Shown here in pieces: positions 22,199 to 32,949 of a stretch of 64,000 nucleotides of DNA. The notes under the pieces are model-generated. The model searched no databases and was not told where the DNA came from. It was given only the letters and a program-made list of their open reading frames with translations. How positions within the stretch are numbered: the stretch's first letter is position 1; every line of letters starts with the position of its first letter. Both the position numbers and the translations under genes were made by a program. The DNA lies in assembly GCF_000002425.4 (NCBI RefSeq), contig NC_037253.1, forward strand, positions 13,260,627 through 13,324,626. Direction: 5' to 3'. The stretch comes from Physcomitrium patens (lineage: Eukaryota > Streptophyta > Bryopsida > Funariales > Funariaceae).

Positions 22199-22754
22199 GT
22201 CTAAGAAAGAGTTGTATCAGAAAAGATTGTAAGAAGAAGTCCTAATGCTCTCAAAAATCAGCAAGAAGGTTTTGTTGCCTTAGAATCCCAGAATCCTTCT
22301 TTGTAAACAAACTAGTGTTTTAACTCTCAAAAACAGTGTCAACATCACTTCCAAGACTTCTCACAAGTATGATGACTTATCTAAGTGTCACAAATCTGAT
22401 TTGCCACTCTAATATCTCTCATATACTTACAAAACACCTCTATACACCATAAGAGGTTTTTTAAGCACAATCAACAACTTTAGGACATGAAATCGTAAAG
22501 TTAGATTACCAAGGATCTATCTTAGCAAAAGTACAATGAAAACTTTGTCTATAGGTGAAAAACAAGACACTAATACCAAAATGCTCTTAACCACAAGTAA
22601 GAGCAAACCATGATTTAGATCTAGAGCTAAATCTGAAAGTTAGGTTCTTCTAAAGCCTAACATCAGCAACAACAAGTTGATCTACTCCACACTTACAAAA
22701 TTACTTCAAAGAACTTCAAAAAATACTCAAGCACATGTGAGTGGGCCCATAATC
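22199..22754 (-). other. Leader region of copia E1
   Basis: Untranslated sequence between the 5' LTR and gag. The sequence next to the LTR (about 22750-22730) does not show the TGGTATCAGAGC primer site common in plant copia elements, so its primer site is undetermined. Confidence 0.5.
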
Positions 22755-23057
22755 TATTGAAGAAAAGAAGTTTAAAAGCTACAAATACTTAGTATCAAGA
22801 AGGATTGTAAGTTAAGAGAAGTGTGGAGAAAGATAATTCTTACTTCCAACACTCTTTACTTATAGGTGGTGGTTTGCTCACCAACGAGGCAACTTCTATC
22901 CTTTTGATATTACATCCATTTCTACCTCATCCAACTAATCTCATGGTGCCACCACAATAACTTATTTTAACTCTTTGCTGTCTTTTTACTATTAGCATCA
23001 TACTATGCTTAATCTCTATATGGTTGTAACTAAGCAAGTACTTGCTAATCTTCAACA
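22755..23057 (-). repeat. 5' LTR of copia E1
   Basis: 303 bp, starting TGTTGAAGAT at 23057. It pairs with 11234-11536 and is flanked by the target duplication GATTG at 23058-23062. Confidence 0.85.
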
Positions 23058-23282
23058 GATTGGATGCAAATATTGAAGCAGCTCCAATCATATCTATATC
23101 TTCACTTCTTGCCATTCTTATTGCTGCTTATGGTGGTAAACAAAGTTGATGCATTGTAAGCATCAACTCCCTCAATTACTCTTGCATTTGTGCCATTGCA
23201 CTCTTCATTTCAATAAGCACTACTATGATAATACTTGAAAAATAAATATCTAAAATTGCTCAAGTCAAGCAGAAAGAACAAG
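23058..23282 (-). pseudogene. gag start and leader of B5
   Basis: It matches the first codons of the B1 gag (EDIEMVGAASTSA region, about 23110-23058) and the leader upstream. The start codon is lost and a stop follows early. It ends where an oppositely oriented family-B LTR fragment begins. Confidence 0.6.
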
Positions 23283-24085
23283 CTAAGTATGTATCCTATA
23301 CATATAAAACTTGCCTTATAAGGTAAAGCGTGTGTTTTGCAAAGTTAGCACATATTAGAGGTCTTGTAGAACATTGCCATATAGCTCCTACTTAGATAGT
23401 ATAAAAAGAGGCAAGAATGAAGCCTTCTTCTTAGTTGTCAACTCCTTTCTTATTTCTAGTCTAGATTTGAGAGTCTCTATTTCTTGGTCATTTGGCAATA
23501 TCCATTTCAATTTCATTTTAATATACATACTACTTTATTTTTATATTTTACTAACATGTGTAGCACATGGCTAACTTATTGACCATATTTATAACTTAAA
23601 AAGTCAATTATAGATACCTATAAAGTCAAAGCAACATCTATGAAGCTTCTAGGAAGCTTCTATAGAAGATATTATAGAATTAACCTATTTTTTCTACTAT
23701 TATCTAAATCATATAGGTTATTATTGGTTTATATGTGTATGTTTGTGACTCTAACTAGGAGATACATTGCGATGTTATATAGAACCTCTAATACCTTTCA
23801 AACTTATAAGACTTATGTCTAATTTACAATGCAAGATTTTTATATGTGTGCCACTTGTTAAACTTCTATCACAAGTTGTCAACATATGCAACACTTTATC
23901 AACTTGTTGGCTAAATTTTTAATTTATCAATCACTAATAGATACATATAAAGGCAAATTTATGTCTATGAAGCTTCTCCTTAAGATATTATAAAACTTAT
24001 CTACTTTTATATACTTCTATCTACTCATATTATTTAGGTTATTAGAGGAGTAAATATGTATGTTTAGGACAATTGTTAAATAGTA
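23283..24085. repeat. Family B LTR fragments, mixed orientation
   Basis: 23283-23535 resembles the middle and U5 half of the LTR on the plus strand (cctccttag-TATA-GGCAAGAATGAAG region). 23545-23749 resembles the U3 half on the minus strand, and 23750-24085 another diverged minus-strand U3/middle piece. These are scraps of at least two LTRs at the right edge of the nest. Confidence 0.6.
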
Positions 24086-25199
24086 CTAATTAATACAAAC
24101 TTTTAATTATAATATTAAAAAATAAAATAGTCAATCTTAATTTTTTTAAAATTCTATGATATTAAATTTAGTCTAAAAGTAATAGCATATTACATAGATA
24201 GTAATAGAGCCACAAGCATCATTTATCCATTTTGATTCATATTTTGTTATAAAAATTAAGTATGTACCAAGAGATTTGCAACTTGCAATACTAAATATTT
24301 TTAAAGATTTTAAATTTAATAGTTACCTTTACTAAAGTTTTAGGACAAATTCCAAAAGTTAAAAACTACTAATAAAAAGAAAGCATATTTTAATAAAATC
24401 TTTATACTTCATTGCAATATATTGAAGATAGATTTTGATGATATAAGCACTATTTCATTTATTTTTATTCATGTATCAATTAGCAACATTATGATTAGAA
24501 TTTTACTTTTTTATTTTAATATTCTTATTTTTAAGCATCATACTAGGAATAAAAAAATTTAGAACATTTTAAAAATTCTTTGATGCATTTCTTTCTTAGT
24601 AAAAATGTTAATATATTAATTTTTTTTTATTGGCACAAGAAACATGATTCGCCATTTGCGCATATTAATCACTCAAATCTAGAATATTTGCTTAGTAGGA
24701 TTGTTAAGAATTTGATGTGGACTTGTTAACACAACATTTGAACAAACTTGCATTCAAAGACAAGTTTTTCTCACCCTTCACCAATTTGATGAGCCACCTT
24801 TACTACTAGAAAAATTGTATTAACAAAATAAGAACAATATGCCCAAAAATTGTTGAAGTATGGATAGGTGTTTCTTGCTCCCATCAATTCCTTTCCATAT
24901 GAAAGTTCAATTTTCAACTTGCTACAAGGACTATCAACTCTCATAATCAGAATACCATGTATGAGTGAACATGAAAGAGGGAAGGAAACTCTACATGTAA
25001 ATGGAAGTCCAAAGCAATGAATCTGCAACCATCAGAATTGACCAGTTCACCTTTCATTTTTATTAACACATAGTTTGGAAACAATGAAATGAAAATAAAT
25101 AAATAAATTGTACTCCAAAAAATATTCATAGACATTTATTTCAAAAAAATCAATATGATTTTTTACATTTTAATTTTAGAAAATTAGCACTTATATAAA
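24086..25199. other. AT-rich intergenic DNA
   Basis: No transposon, RNA gene or ORF with recognisable content was seen. It separates the nest from the candidate host gene. Confidence 0.5.
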
Positions 25200-26728
25200 T
25201 ATATTTTGCTCCAAAAGAATGGCTTTGTCAGTTGTGGTACTTCAAATTCAAGATGAATTAGATAATAATTAATGAGGTTCCGTGTTATGATTCATTTGAA
25301 TGGACACTGACATCTTGTGCACAGCGTTTCAATACTTCTGTATTGAAGAACATTGGTATGACAGATTTTACTGCAGTTAAAAATACAGTTCAAATTCTGT
25401 TATCACGGATTTCACAGGGAATGTTCTATGTAATACATTAGACTTTGCAGTGGAAGATTGATGCATTAATATCAATTGATACATTTGAATTGCAGAAAAT
25501 GTACGTCATCAAAGTAGCAGAGTAGAATATCGAGATGTATGCGTATTGGGTTAGTTACACTTGTTCCCAAAGCTACTAAAATCATTTCATATCAACACCG
25601 GAATTGGACACTTCCCTTCATGCAGAAATTGGTGTGTAGCATGGGGCGTATACAAAACAGTAAACTAAAAACAAGAGAAAACTAAACTCATACGCACACA
25701 TTTGACTCCGAAAAGTACACTGTACAGGAAACAACCGATTATTTAAGATAAAAGCCAAAAGACTGACATCCAGACTGCAGATTCTATGGATCTCAACAAA
25801 ATCGCGGAAACTATGTTGGATAGCCATAGATGCAACTAAATCCACATATAAATCATGTGCAACTTACTGTTTTAGAGAAAAGAAAAGATTCACTAACCTA
25901 ATATTCAAAAAGTGCTCCACTGAGGACGAACGAAGATTACTCTCTCTGGTACGAACACTCATACATTACTTCAAAATCTCAGTGAAGTGGGGAACAAAAC
26001 GATATGAAAAATCACATACAGAGATACAATGACATACTACGTTTAACATTCAACTGTCTTTGTACAATTTGCAATATTTAACAACACACCGATTTACAGT
26101 CCGTGTACCACAACCTGACCCTATGTCGAAAACTCAACCTAAATAATCTACACAATATATACACCAAAATACTGGGCATTTTCTCGGAAATTGGCCATAC
26201 CCCTAAAGTATCGCCTAGACCGCTAGCAAGCTAAAGATTTGCAGAATTCCCTAAATGCCGAGTAATTTTAAGAAAGTCATACGTCTTTCTCATAATAGTG
26301 CTTAAGAGGACGTTCATTTCTTTGATCCTCCAAAACTTACACACATTCGGCCGATGGATACACCACAATACAGCCAATACGGATAATGGATGTCGACGAA
26401 TTAGGAATGCCTCTGCTTTGTGAAGATAACACTACAATATCGAGCAAATTGTCGAAGGCATTCCACTATGAGATCCTACCTGTGCCTAATCAAAGATATG
26501 TACATATGATGAGAATCCACTTTCGAAGATGTAAACCGAAACTCCTTTCCAAATCTGAAAGCTATAAACCATGAGGGTCCGCTTCCACAAATTAAACTAA
26601 CCAGCTTCGTGATATCAACACATGAGTGCCGCAGCTCGCTAAAAACATAGGCTTGCCAGCGGTAGGCCACTTGCACCAGAAGTGACAGGTCTGCCGCAAA
26701 ACGCAAAACCATGGATCCGGCCCCAATT
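25200..26728 (-). other. Downstream part of the candidate host gene locus (introns, exons or 3' UTR not resolved)
   Basis: Base composition is more balanced than in the flanks and no repeat family recurs here, which fits transcribed single-copy DNA 3' of the ATG at 27271. I could not define exons: the short open frames on both strands resemble nothing I know. Confidence 0.35.
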
Positions 26729-27271
26729 CTAGAGCAAAGATGAAAGCACGTCGGGTACACACTTGGACAGCGAGATAGTGATGTAAACACCTAGCACTGA
26801 TAACCACATGGTGTACATATTTGGACCGCGAAATGCTAACTTCAAAACATAGTGCAAGCAATTGGACAGCGATAGCCAACAAGCTGCCTGATAGAGCAAA
26901 GCAAATGCGCCTGCGCCTGCGCCTGGGCCTTCGTTCGAGGGCTGCGTATCGTCATTCCAGCTCTCCCAAGAATCCCATCCCCAGTTACCATTGCCACTCC
27001 CACCCCAGCTGCCATAATTCCTGTATCCGCTATCACCTCCACCATCTCCTTCATCATTGCTCCGTCCTCTACCTCCTCGCTTCCGAATCTTCGTCTTCAA
27101 CGGCAGTGTGCTCGGTGCCAGCTGGTGGAAATTCCGCCGCACAGGAGGAGAAGCTGTCGCATCCAGCACTGGCGCCCCGCACGACACCGCTGCCAAAATC
27201 CTAAGGGAGTGCACGCCAGAATACTGCGCGCCTAACTCCACAGGCTGAGCTAGAGCGGAAAGCTCCACCAT
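26729..27271 (-). CDS. Candidate host gene, first exon: Gly/Trp-rich protein with possible plastid transit peptide
   Basis: The frame starts with ATG at 27271 and stays open to 26729 (180 codons), but the last 30-40 codons may be intron read-through; a GT donor is possible near 26844. Residues 1-60 (MVELSALAQPVELGAQYSGV...) are rich in Ala, Ser, Leu and Arg and poor in acidic residues, like chloroplast transit peptides. Then comes a basic patch (KTKIRKRGGRGR) and a Gly/Asp/Trp segment with GWDSWESWNDD. After this is a hydrophobic stretch, AFALLYQAACWLSLSNCLHY, that could be a membrane helix. This layout recurs in plant plastid-envelope-type proteins of unknown function, but I cannot name the family. 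It is the only coding sequence here with high GC and CpG. An upstream ATG at 27430 is in frame but lies in what looks like promoter or 5' UTR. Confidence 0.55.
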   Translation of the reverse strand: MVELSALAQPVELGAQYSGVHSLRILAAVSCGAPVLDATASPPVRRNFHQLAPSTLPLKTKIRKRGGRGRSNDEGDGGGDSGYRNYGSWGGSGNGNWGWDSWESWNDDTQPSNEGPGAGAGAFALLYQAACWLSLSNCLHYVLKLAFRGPNMYTMWLSVLGVYITISLSKCVPDVLSSLL

Positions 27272-27534
27272 GGTCACAAACCCTAACCCTCCCGTCCCAC
27301 AACGCCTGGACCACAGGCCCCTAGTTCTTCCGCAATAAACCCAGAATACAACACACAGGAACGAGGGGGTAAAGCGGACGCGAAGGCGAAGAGGATGTGT
27401 TACCACGGCGGGATCGACGCAAACAGACAAACAGACCTCACAGGCGAGGAGAGCGAAGGAGGGAGAGCAGGTTCAACAGGAGAGCCGCCCAGCAACACAC
27501 ACAGATACATCCGGGACACCATCCCACAACACCC
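26880..27534. other. GC- and CpG-rich island over the gene start
   Basis: Composition switches sharply from the AT-rich flanks to GC-rich DNA with many CpG dinucleotides. The transposons in this window are depleted of CpG and full of C-to-T and G-to-A changes, so this island looks unmethylated and gene-associated. Confidence 0.65.
27278..27286 (+). promoter_or_regulatory. Telo-box AAACCCTAA
   Basis: Exact AAACCCTAA, 6 bp upstream of the ATG at 27271 (reverse orientation relative to the gene). Telo-boxes are known in plant 5' regions, mostly of translation-related and growth-regulated genes, and are bound by telomere-repeat-binding factors and Polycomb recruiters. Confidence 0.55.
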
Positions 27535-28594
27535 CACCCCCTTCCCTTCTCTTACCTTTCCTTCCCTTCCCTTCCCTTCTTTTCCTCCCCTTCCCTTCCT
27601 CCCCTTCCCTTCCCTTCTTTTCCTCCCCTTCCCTTCCTCCCCTTCCCTTCCCTTCTTTTCCTCCCCTTCCCTTCCTCCCCTTCCCTTCCTTCCCTTCCCT
27701 TCCTTTCCATTCCTTCCCATCCCTCCCCTTCCTTTCCTTTCCTTCCCTCCCCTTCCTTTCCTTTCCTTCCCTCCCCTTCCTTTCCTTCCCTTCCTTTCCT
27801 TTCCTCCCCTTCCCTTCCCTTCCCTTCTTTTCCCTTCTCTTCCTTTCCTTTCCTCCCCTTCCTTTCCTTCCCTTCCCATCCCTTCTTTCCCTTTTCATCC
27901 CTTCCCATCCCTCCCCTTTCTTTCCTTCCCTACCTTTCCTTCTCTTCCCTTCCCTTCCTTTCCTTCCCTCCTCTTGGCTTTCCTTCTTTTCCTTCCCTTC
28001 CTTTCCTTTCCTTCCTTTCCCATCTTTTTCTTCCCTTCACGTCTCTTCCTTTCCTTCCCTTCCCTCCCCTTCCCTTCCTTTCTTTTCCTTCTTTTCCTTT
28101 CCTTCTCTTCCTTTCTTTCCCTTCCCTCCCCTTCCTTTCCTTCCCTACCTTTCCTTCCCTTCCCTTCCTTTCCTTCCTTTCCTTCCTTTCCTTCCTTTCC
28201 TTTCCTTCCTTTCCTTTCCTTCTCTTCCTTTCCTTTCCTTCCCTCCCCTCCCCTTCCTCCCCCTTCTCTTCTTTTTCTTTCCTTCCTCCCCTTCCCTTCC
28301 TTTTCTTCCCTTCCCTTTGCATCCCTCCTCTTCCCTTCCTTTTCTTCCCTTCCCTTCCCATCCCTCCCCTTCCTTCCCTTCCCTTCCCTTCCTTCCCTTC
28401 CCTCCTCTTCTCTTCCTTTCCTTTCCATCCCTTCCTTTCCTTCCCATCCTTTCCTTTCCTTTTCTTTCCTTCCCTTCCTTCTTTTCCCATCCTTCCCTTT
28501 CCTTATCTTCCCTTCCCTTCTTTTCCTTCCCTTCCCTTCCCATCCCTCCCCTTCCCTTCCTTTCTTTCCCTTTCCTTCCTTTCGTTCCCTTCTT
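27535..28594. repeat. Polypyrimidine/polypurine tract, CCTTC-type, 1.06 kb
   Basis: The plus strand is almost purely C and T with only scattered A or G. Units are CCTTC, CCCTT and TTTCC variants, with higher-order repeats in the first 150 bp. All reading frames of such a repeat lack stops, so frames of over 400 codons appear on one strand and 100-190 codons on the other; these are artefacts. The tract begins 264 bp upstream of the candidate gene start. Mirror-symmetric homopurine runs like this can form triplex (H-DNA) structures. Confidence 0.95.
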
Positions 28595-31286
28595 CACCAG
28601 TCAATGGATCAGACAACTCAGTTGCATGACGACTCAGTGGCACGCAACTGCTTCATTGTTTTGGTTCACTATTCCCGCCATTAGACTTCTTGCCTAGCTA
28701 GTTGCTATTTCTCCATTGCCTACCTACTTGCCATTTTCTTCTCTATCTTTCCTATTTGTTCATATCTCTATACATGTATATATGAAAATCCATCATCCCA
28801 TACATTATAAAGTATGTATGTAGAATTAGGCCACTTTGCATTACTCTCCATTCCCACTTTATAGCTTTATTTTCTCTTTTTTCAAAAATATTTTTTGCCA
28901 TCGAGGAACTGTCCCACCTGTTATATTACAATGCTCGAAAGTTTTAAATTAATTTATTTCTTCTTGGTTCTAATGTAAAATTTTATACTGTACTTTCACT
29001 TTAAAAAAAATCAACACATATTGTATTAATCTGAAGAACATTTTATTTTTTCATATATCTCTAACTTAGGATCTATCATTTGGAATTGAATCATTGAAAC
29101 ATACTATTTCAAATATCATAATAAGATATTCTAGATTCAAACTAAAATATTGGAATATCTTTGTCCATATTTTTTTAATTCCATTCTAACTTTTAGAACT
29201 TAAAAACTAGTTGTGATTTGGTATTTAAGTCTAGGTAAAAGCTGCAAGCTAATTTTCTTTAACTTTAGATTTAGCCAACACTAACCTTTACTACATTATT
29301 CTTTTATATTTCATTTACTTGGTTGTAAAATATTTATAACCTATTTTATTAATAATTTTACTATAACTTCTTTGAACTCTATAATACTTAAGTTATAGAA
29401 GTTATACTTTATTTTTATTTTATTTTTATATTTATCACCAATATTTTATGCAATTTTACTGTCAATCATAAAATGAATCCTATTCCATAAGAGATTATAA
29501 ATAAGAATTTTAATATTCTTTGTTGGTTTTAATGTTCTTACCAATATGAAAATAAAATAATACAAAATAGTAATAAGATATTGTTCTTGATTTTGGTGTT
29601 GCCTTCTACATTTATTCTAATTTTGAATCAAAACTTCCATTTTTTTTTAGTTCTATATATCAAAAATTCATATATCTTTTTAGTTTTAAAAAAATATCAA
29701 TTTTAATTTCTAATAGTTAATTAATCTTTTTTTTTTTCAAAAATAATCTTAATTTTATCTTTCAATTTCATTTAATACATAATTTTTTACTTGCAAATAA
29801 ATTTACAAAGCTTTCTAATCAATACATAGCCTATGTAATGATATTAGAACAAACTTATATATTATATTAACTGTATTGTTCATTGTTTCTTCTTTATTTT
29901 TTATTGTAAATGTTGAGTCATTGATACATTGACTTATTATTTTTTAAGCTTTTTATTTAAATAATTTAATTTCTTTAATTGGGCTATTTTCCATTGTGTA
30001 TCTGAAAAGAAATATTTCAAACCTCTTCTATCATTACAAATAAGCATAGAGTTACTTAATAATATTTTTTTTTTCTTCTTTGAAAAATAAAATTTTCTAT
30101 TTAAAATCCATTGAAACTAATTTTTTTTTAAAATACCACAAATAATAATTTTATTATTTTTTGTAATATTCATATAAAATAAAATAAATATATTTTAGAA
30201 AAGAAGGTTTTATATAAATATTTGTAATAATTTTTTGATAAATTAATTTTAAAAAGTATCAATTTTTTATTTTTGATACTTTTTTTAATTGATAATCTCT
30301 TGTGTGACTTAGATATTGTCATGAATAACTTAAAGTATTAAAAAGGTAGTTTAACTATGATATATTACTTCAATTAATATTGATTGTGGATTTTTTTATA
30401 ATACTTTTCTAAAAACGATTTGTGTTACTGTTGCATTATTATTTGTAAAATTTAATAAAAGCCCTTAACATAATTAAGAAGTTGTTGTTATGTAATTTTT
30501 AGCTCAAAAATTCTTAATATTCCTTGAACCTTTAGATTATTTAAAAATAAATGTTTATTTTGTATCTTAAGTTTTTGAAAAGTATGTTGTAAAATAATTA
30601 TAAGTTTGATTAAAGAATAGTTAGAAATTTTAGATTTCTTTTTTTTTTATGAACTTGAATAGTTTCTTCAAATAATATTCAATTCAATATATAAAACTTT
30701 TCTAGTCTTGCTAATACTCCCTATTCTTTTCTCATATTTTTCCATGAAAACCTTATATACTTTGACCTTAAAAGTTAAGCTTGTAATTGGAATTTAATCA
30801 AGTGTTTGATATGCAACGTTATAAACATGTAGACTTCACATGCTCTTGTCTCATTATAACTGTTTATTTATCCTGATTTTACTTCTAAAATATAAAATCA
30901 TACATCACATTATAATGTTTTGCTTGGGTCTTTTGCATAGTTTTAAATATTTTGTGTTCTTGTGGCATTAAAATATTATATTGAAAGTAAATACTATTAT
31001 TATAGATAAGATATTTTAAAATCTTCTTTAGATTATTTAATCATCTAGTAAAATATATATATTTAAATTTTTAATTTTATTTAAAAAGACTTAGATGTAT
31101 ACAAGACTTATAGTTAATTTGAACTTTCTTCCTAAGAGATTAAGTTCTTTATTTTTTTGTGTGAAAATAATTTATATAACACTAATTTTTTTATATTATA
31201 AGCTAATTGGTTGATTATGGTTTTTTTAGATTCTTTACTATTATTACTTAAATCTAAATATATATTAAAAAATTATTTTTAATAAC
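28595..31286. other. AT-rich intergenic DNA
   Basis: Very AT-rich, with many T- and A-runs. No transposon family of this window, RNA gene or supported ORF was recognised. Its right end provides the target site of element D. Confidence 0.5.
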
Positions 31287-31291
31287 ATAAT

Positions 31292-31588
31292 TGTTAGGGA
31301 CATAGTCTTTAGAACCTTCTAGAGACAAGTTTCTAGAACCTTCTAGAAGCAAGTCTTTGGAACCTTCTAGAAGCTTCCTAGTTGGTAGAAGTTGCTTGAG
31401 AAGCTTCCTAAATAGGAGTATATATTAGAATCGAGGCTAAAGAGTTCTTCAGTCTCGACAACACATCTCTTGGAGCTCTAGCTCACCTCTCTAGTGTTAT
31501 TTTTGTATTCATCTGATTAATCTAGTTCTTGCCAGTTCTTCTTGAACTTCTTGTTAGATCTCAAAACTATATTTCTGTGTCCGTGATA
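31292..31588 (+). repeat. 5' LTR of D
   Basis: 297 bp, TGTTAGGGAC...CCGTGATA (CA mutated to TA at the end). It contains repeated 'AGAACCTTCTAGA' units (31310-31375) reminiscent of heat-shock elements (nGAAnnTTCn). Confidence 0.93.
31419..31461 (+). promoter_or_regulatory. Family D LTR promoter: TATA box and imperfect hairpin at the start site
   Basis: TATATATT at 31419 is followed 32 nt later by AGTCTCGACAA (31451-31461), the predicted transcript start. An upstream arm, TCGAGGCTAAAG (31431-31442), pairs imperfectly (10 of 12) with CTTCAGTCTCGA, the same arrangement as in family B. Confidence 0.6.
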
Positions 31589-31590
31589 AT

Positions 31591-31601
31591 TTGTCGAGAC
31601 T
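31591..31601 (+). promoter_or_regulatory. Candidate self-priming primer-binding site of D
   Basis: TTGTCGAGACT lies 2 nt after the 5' LTR and is the exact complement of AGTCTCGACAA at 31451-31461. A tRNA-iMet-like TATCAGAG occurs further away (31616-31623, 27 nt from the LTR). Confidence 0.7.
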
Positions 31602-31868
31602 CCACTCATCTCAGATATCAGAGTTAGTTTCTTCCTTGTTAAAGTGTGCATTATCCCTTTGCTTGGAAGTGTACTAGCATTTTAGAGGTTGCGGATTACC
31701 CTCCTCTAAACTGATACTTCTTTTGTTATAATATTGGAGTCTTATTCTTCTTGGAGAGAGTGGATTATCCCTTTTTTTGAAGCTCTTCAGGCATTTTAGA
31801 GGTTGCGGAGTACCCTCCTCTAAACCAATATTGTCTTCTTATAGAATCATTTCTGTCCTTCTCTTAGA

Positions 31869-32883
31869 ATGGCCGGAGGCCAAGACATTAATATGACGGA
31901 AAGTTCGGAGTCCAAGTTGGATGCTATCATGAATGCCCTCGCTACGTTATCGCAAAGAATTGCAGAGATTGAAGGAGTCATGGCAAGGCTTCATAATGAT
32001 GGAGCATCTGGGATGGCACAATCTAGGTTGTACTAGCCTCAAACTTTTGCACTTGGAGAAACAACTTTGCCTCAGGTTCGACAAGCACCGCTGGTTCTAC
32101 AACATAAGGAGCCCCAAGTTAGCCTTCTAAATAAGTTTGATGGTACGCATTCCAAGTTTCGAGGACTCGTCAATCAAATCAGGTTGACAACAATTTTACA
32201 ACCCGAACGCTATCCAACGGAGGAGTCACATGTTGGGCTTGTTGGAACCTTACTTACAGGGCAAGTTCTATCATGGTTTGCTCTTTTGTTTGAGAAACGA
32301 TCGTCCATACTAAATAACTTTGAAACCTTTTTGGAGGCATTTGCGGAAGTATTTGGTGAACACGACAAGGTTCGATGGGCTACAACAAAGATCCGTTCAC
32401 TACGACAAGGGATGCACTCTACATCAGTCTATACATCGGACTTCAGGCAATTAGCATGCGACATCAATTGGGATGAAGAAGCGTTAATGAGTCAATTCTA
32501 TTGGGATTTAAAGGATGATGTGAAAGATTTGCTGTTAACTTTCTCAATCCACAAACGATCAACGAAGCTATTAGCCAAGTTATGAAGTACGATAATCGCC
32601 TATTCCAATGCCGCCATGACCAACGTTCAAGACAACATACGGTTCGCCACGCCCCAACTATGTCGGCAAGTAGCGTGAATTCACATTCAGAGATAGAAGA
32701 CATGTAAATTGATGTGGTACGTCTCAAATCCCTTACCCTAGAAGAAAAAAAGCGGCATATGGAGGAAGGTCTATGATTGTATTGCAGTGAAGAAGGCCAC
32801 AAAGTTGAAAACTACCCTAAGAAGCAAAATCGACGTATTATCAGGACTAGGAGCGCGTTTATTCAAGAAAACAAGGATGCCTA
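31869..32883 (+). pseudogene. gag of D
   Basis: It starts ATGGCCGGAGG (MAGGQDINMTESSESKLDAI), continues with a retrotransposon gag domain (FDGTHSKFRGLVNQIR, VLSWFALLFEKR, FGEHDKVRWATTKI) and ends with a degraded zinc knuckle (YCSEEGHKVENY, with Cys losses). There is a stop at about 32034, a one-base frameshift near 32540 and further stops. Family order and length match the gag of B1. Confidence 0.82.
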
Positions 32884-32949
32884 GCCACAATAGGAATCGT
32901 ACAGCTAGACAGTGAAATATCGCAACAACAACCAGGTTCCTTTCTTTCC

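Larger units (their letters stand above)
11234..23057 (-). mobile_element. Ty1/copia element E1, minus strand, internally deleted and interrupted
   Basis: Two 303-bp LTRs (11234-11536 and 22755-23057) bound the element, and GATTG is duplicated at 11229-11233 and 23058-23062, inside the gag of B5. Internal order on the minus strand is gag, protease, integrase, then the start of reverse transcriptase fused to RNase H, the Pseudoviridae-like order. A 7.7-kb insert (13840-21574) splits gag. Without it the element is only about 4.1 kb because most of reverse transcriptase is deleted. Confidence 0.85.
6813..23282 (-). mobile_element. Family B element B5, old, deleted and split by nested insertions
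   Basis: Read on the minus strand: 5' leader and gag start (23282-23058), copia element E1 as an insert, rest of gag (11228-10390), a deleted pol (10389-8850), LTR-C insert (8849-7223), end of orf3 (7222-7069) and part of the 3' LTR (7068-6813). It is the outermost and oldest layer of the nest. About 150 bp before the 3' LTR, including the purine tract, is missing. Confidence 0.7.

Noticed and set aside
26386-26882. Short frames on both strands downstream of the candidate host gene
   Set aside because: No domain, no consistent frame and no splice context that I could defend; left as unresolved gene locus.
27395-28697. Very long open frames (up to about 430 codons) on both strands of the CT tract
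   Set aside because: A repeat of C and T only (or A and G only on the other strand) cannot form stop codons, so all frames are open. The products would be low-complexity Phe/Pro/Ser/Leu or Lys/Arg/Glu/Gly strings.
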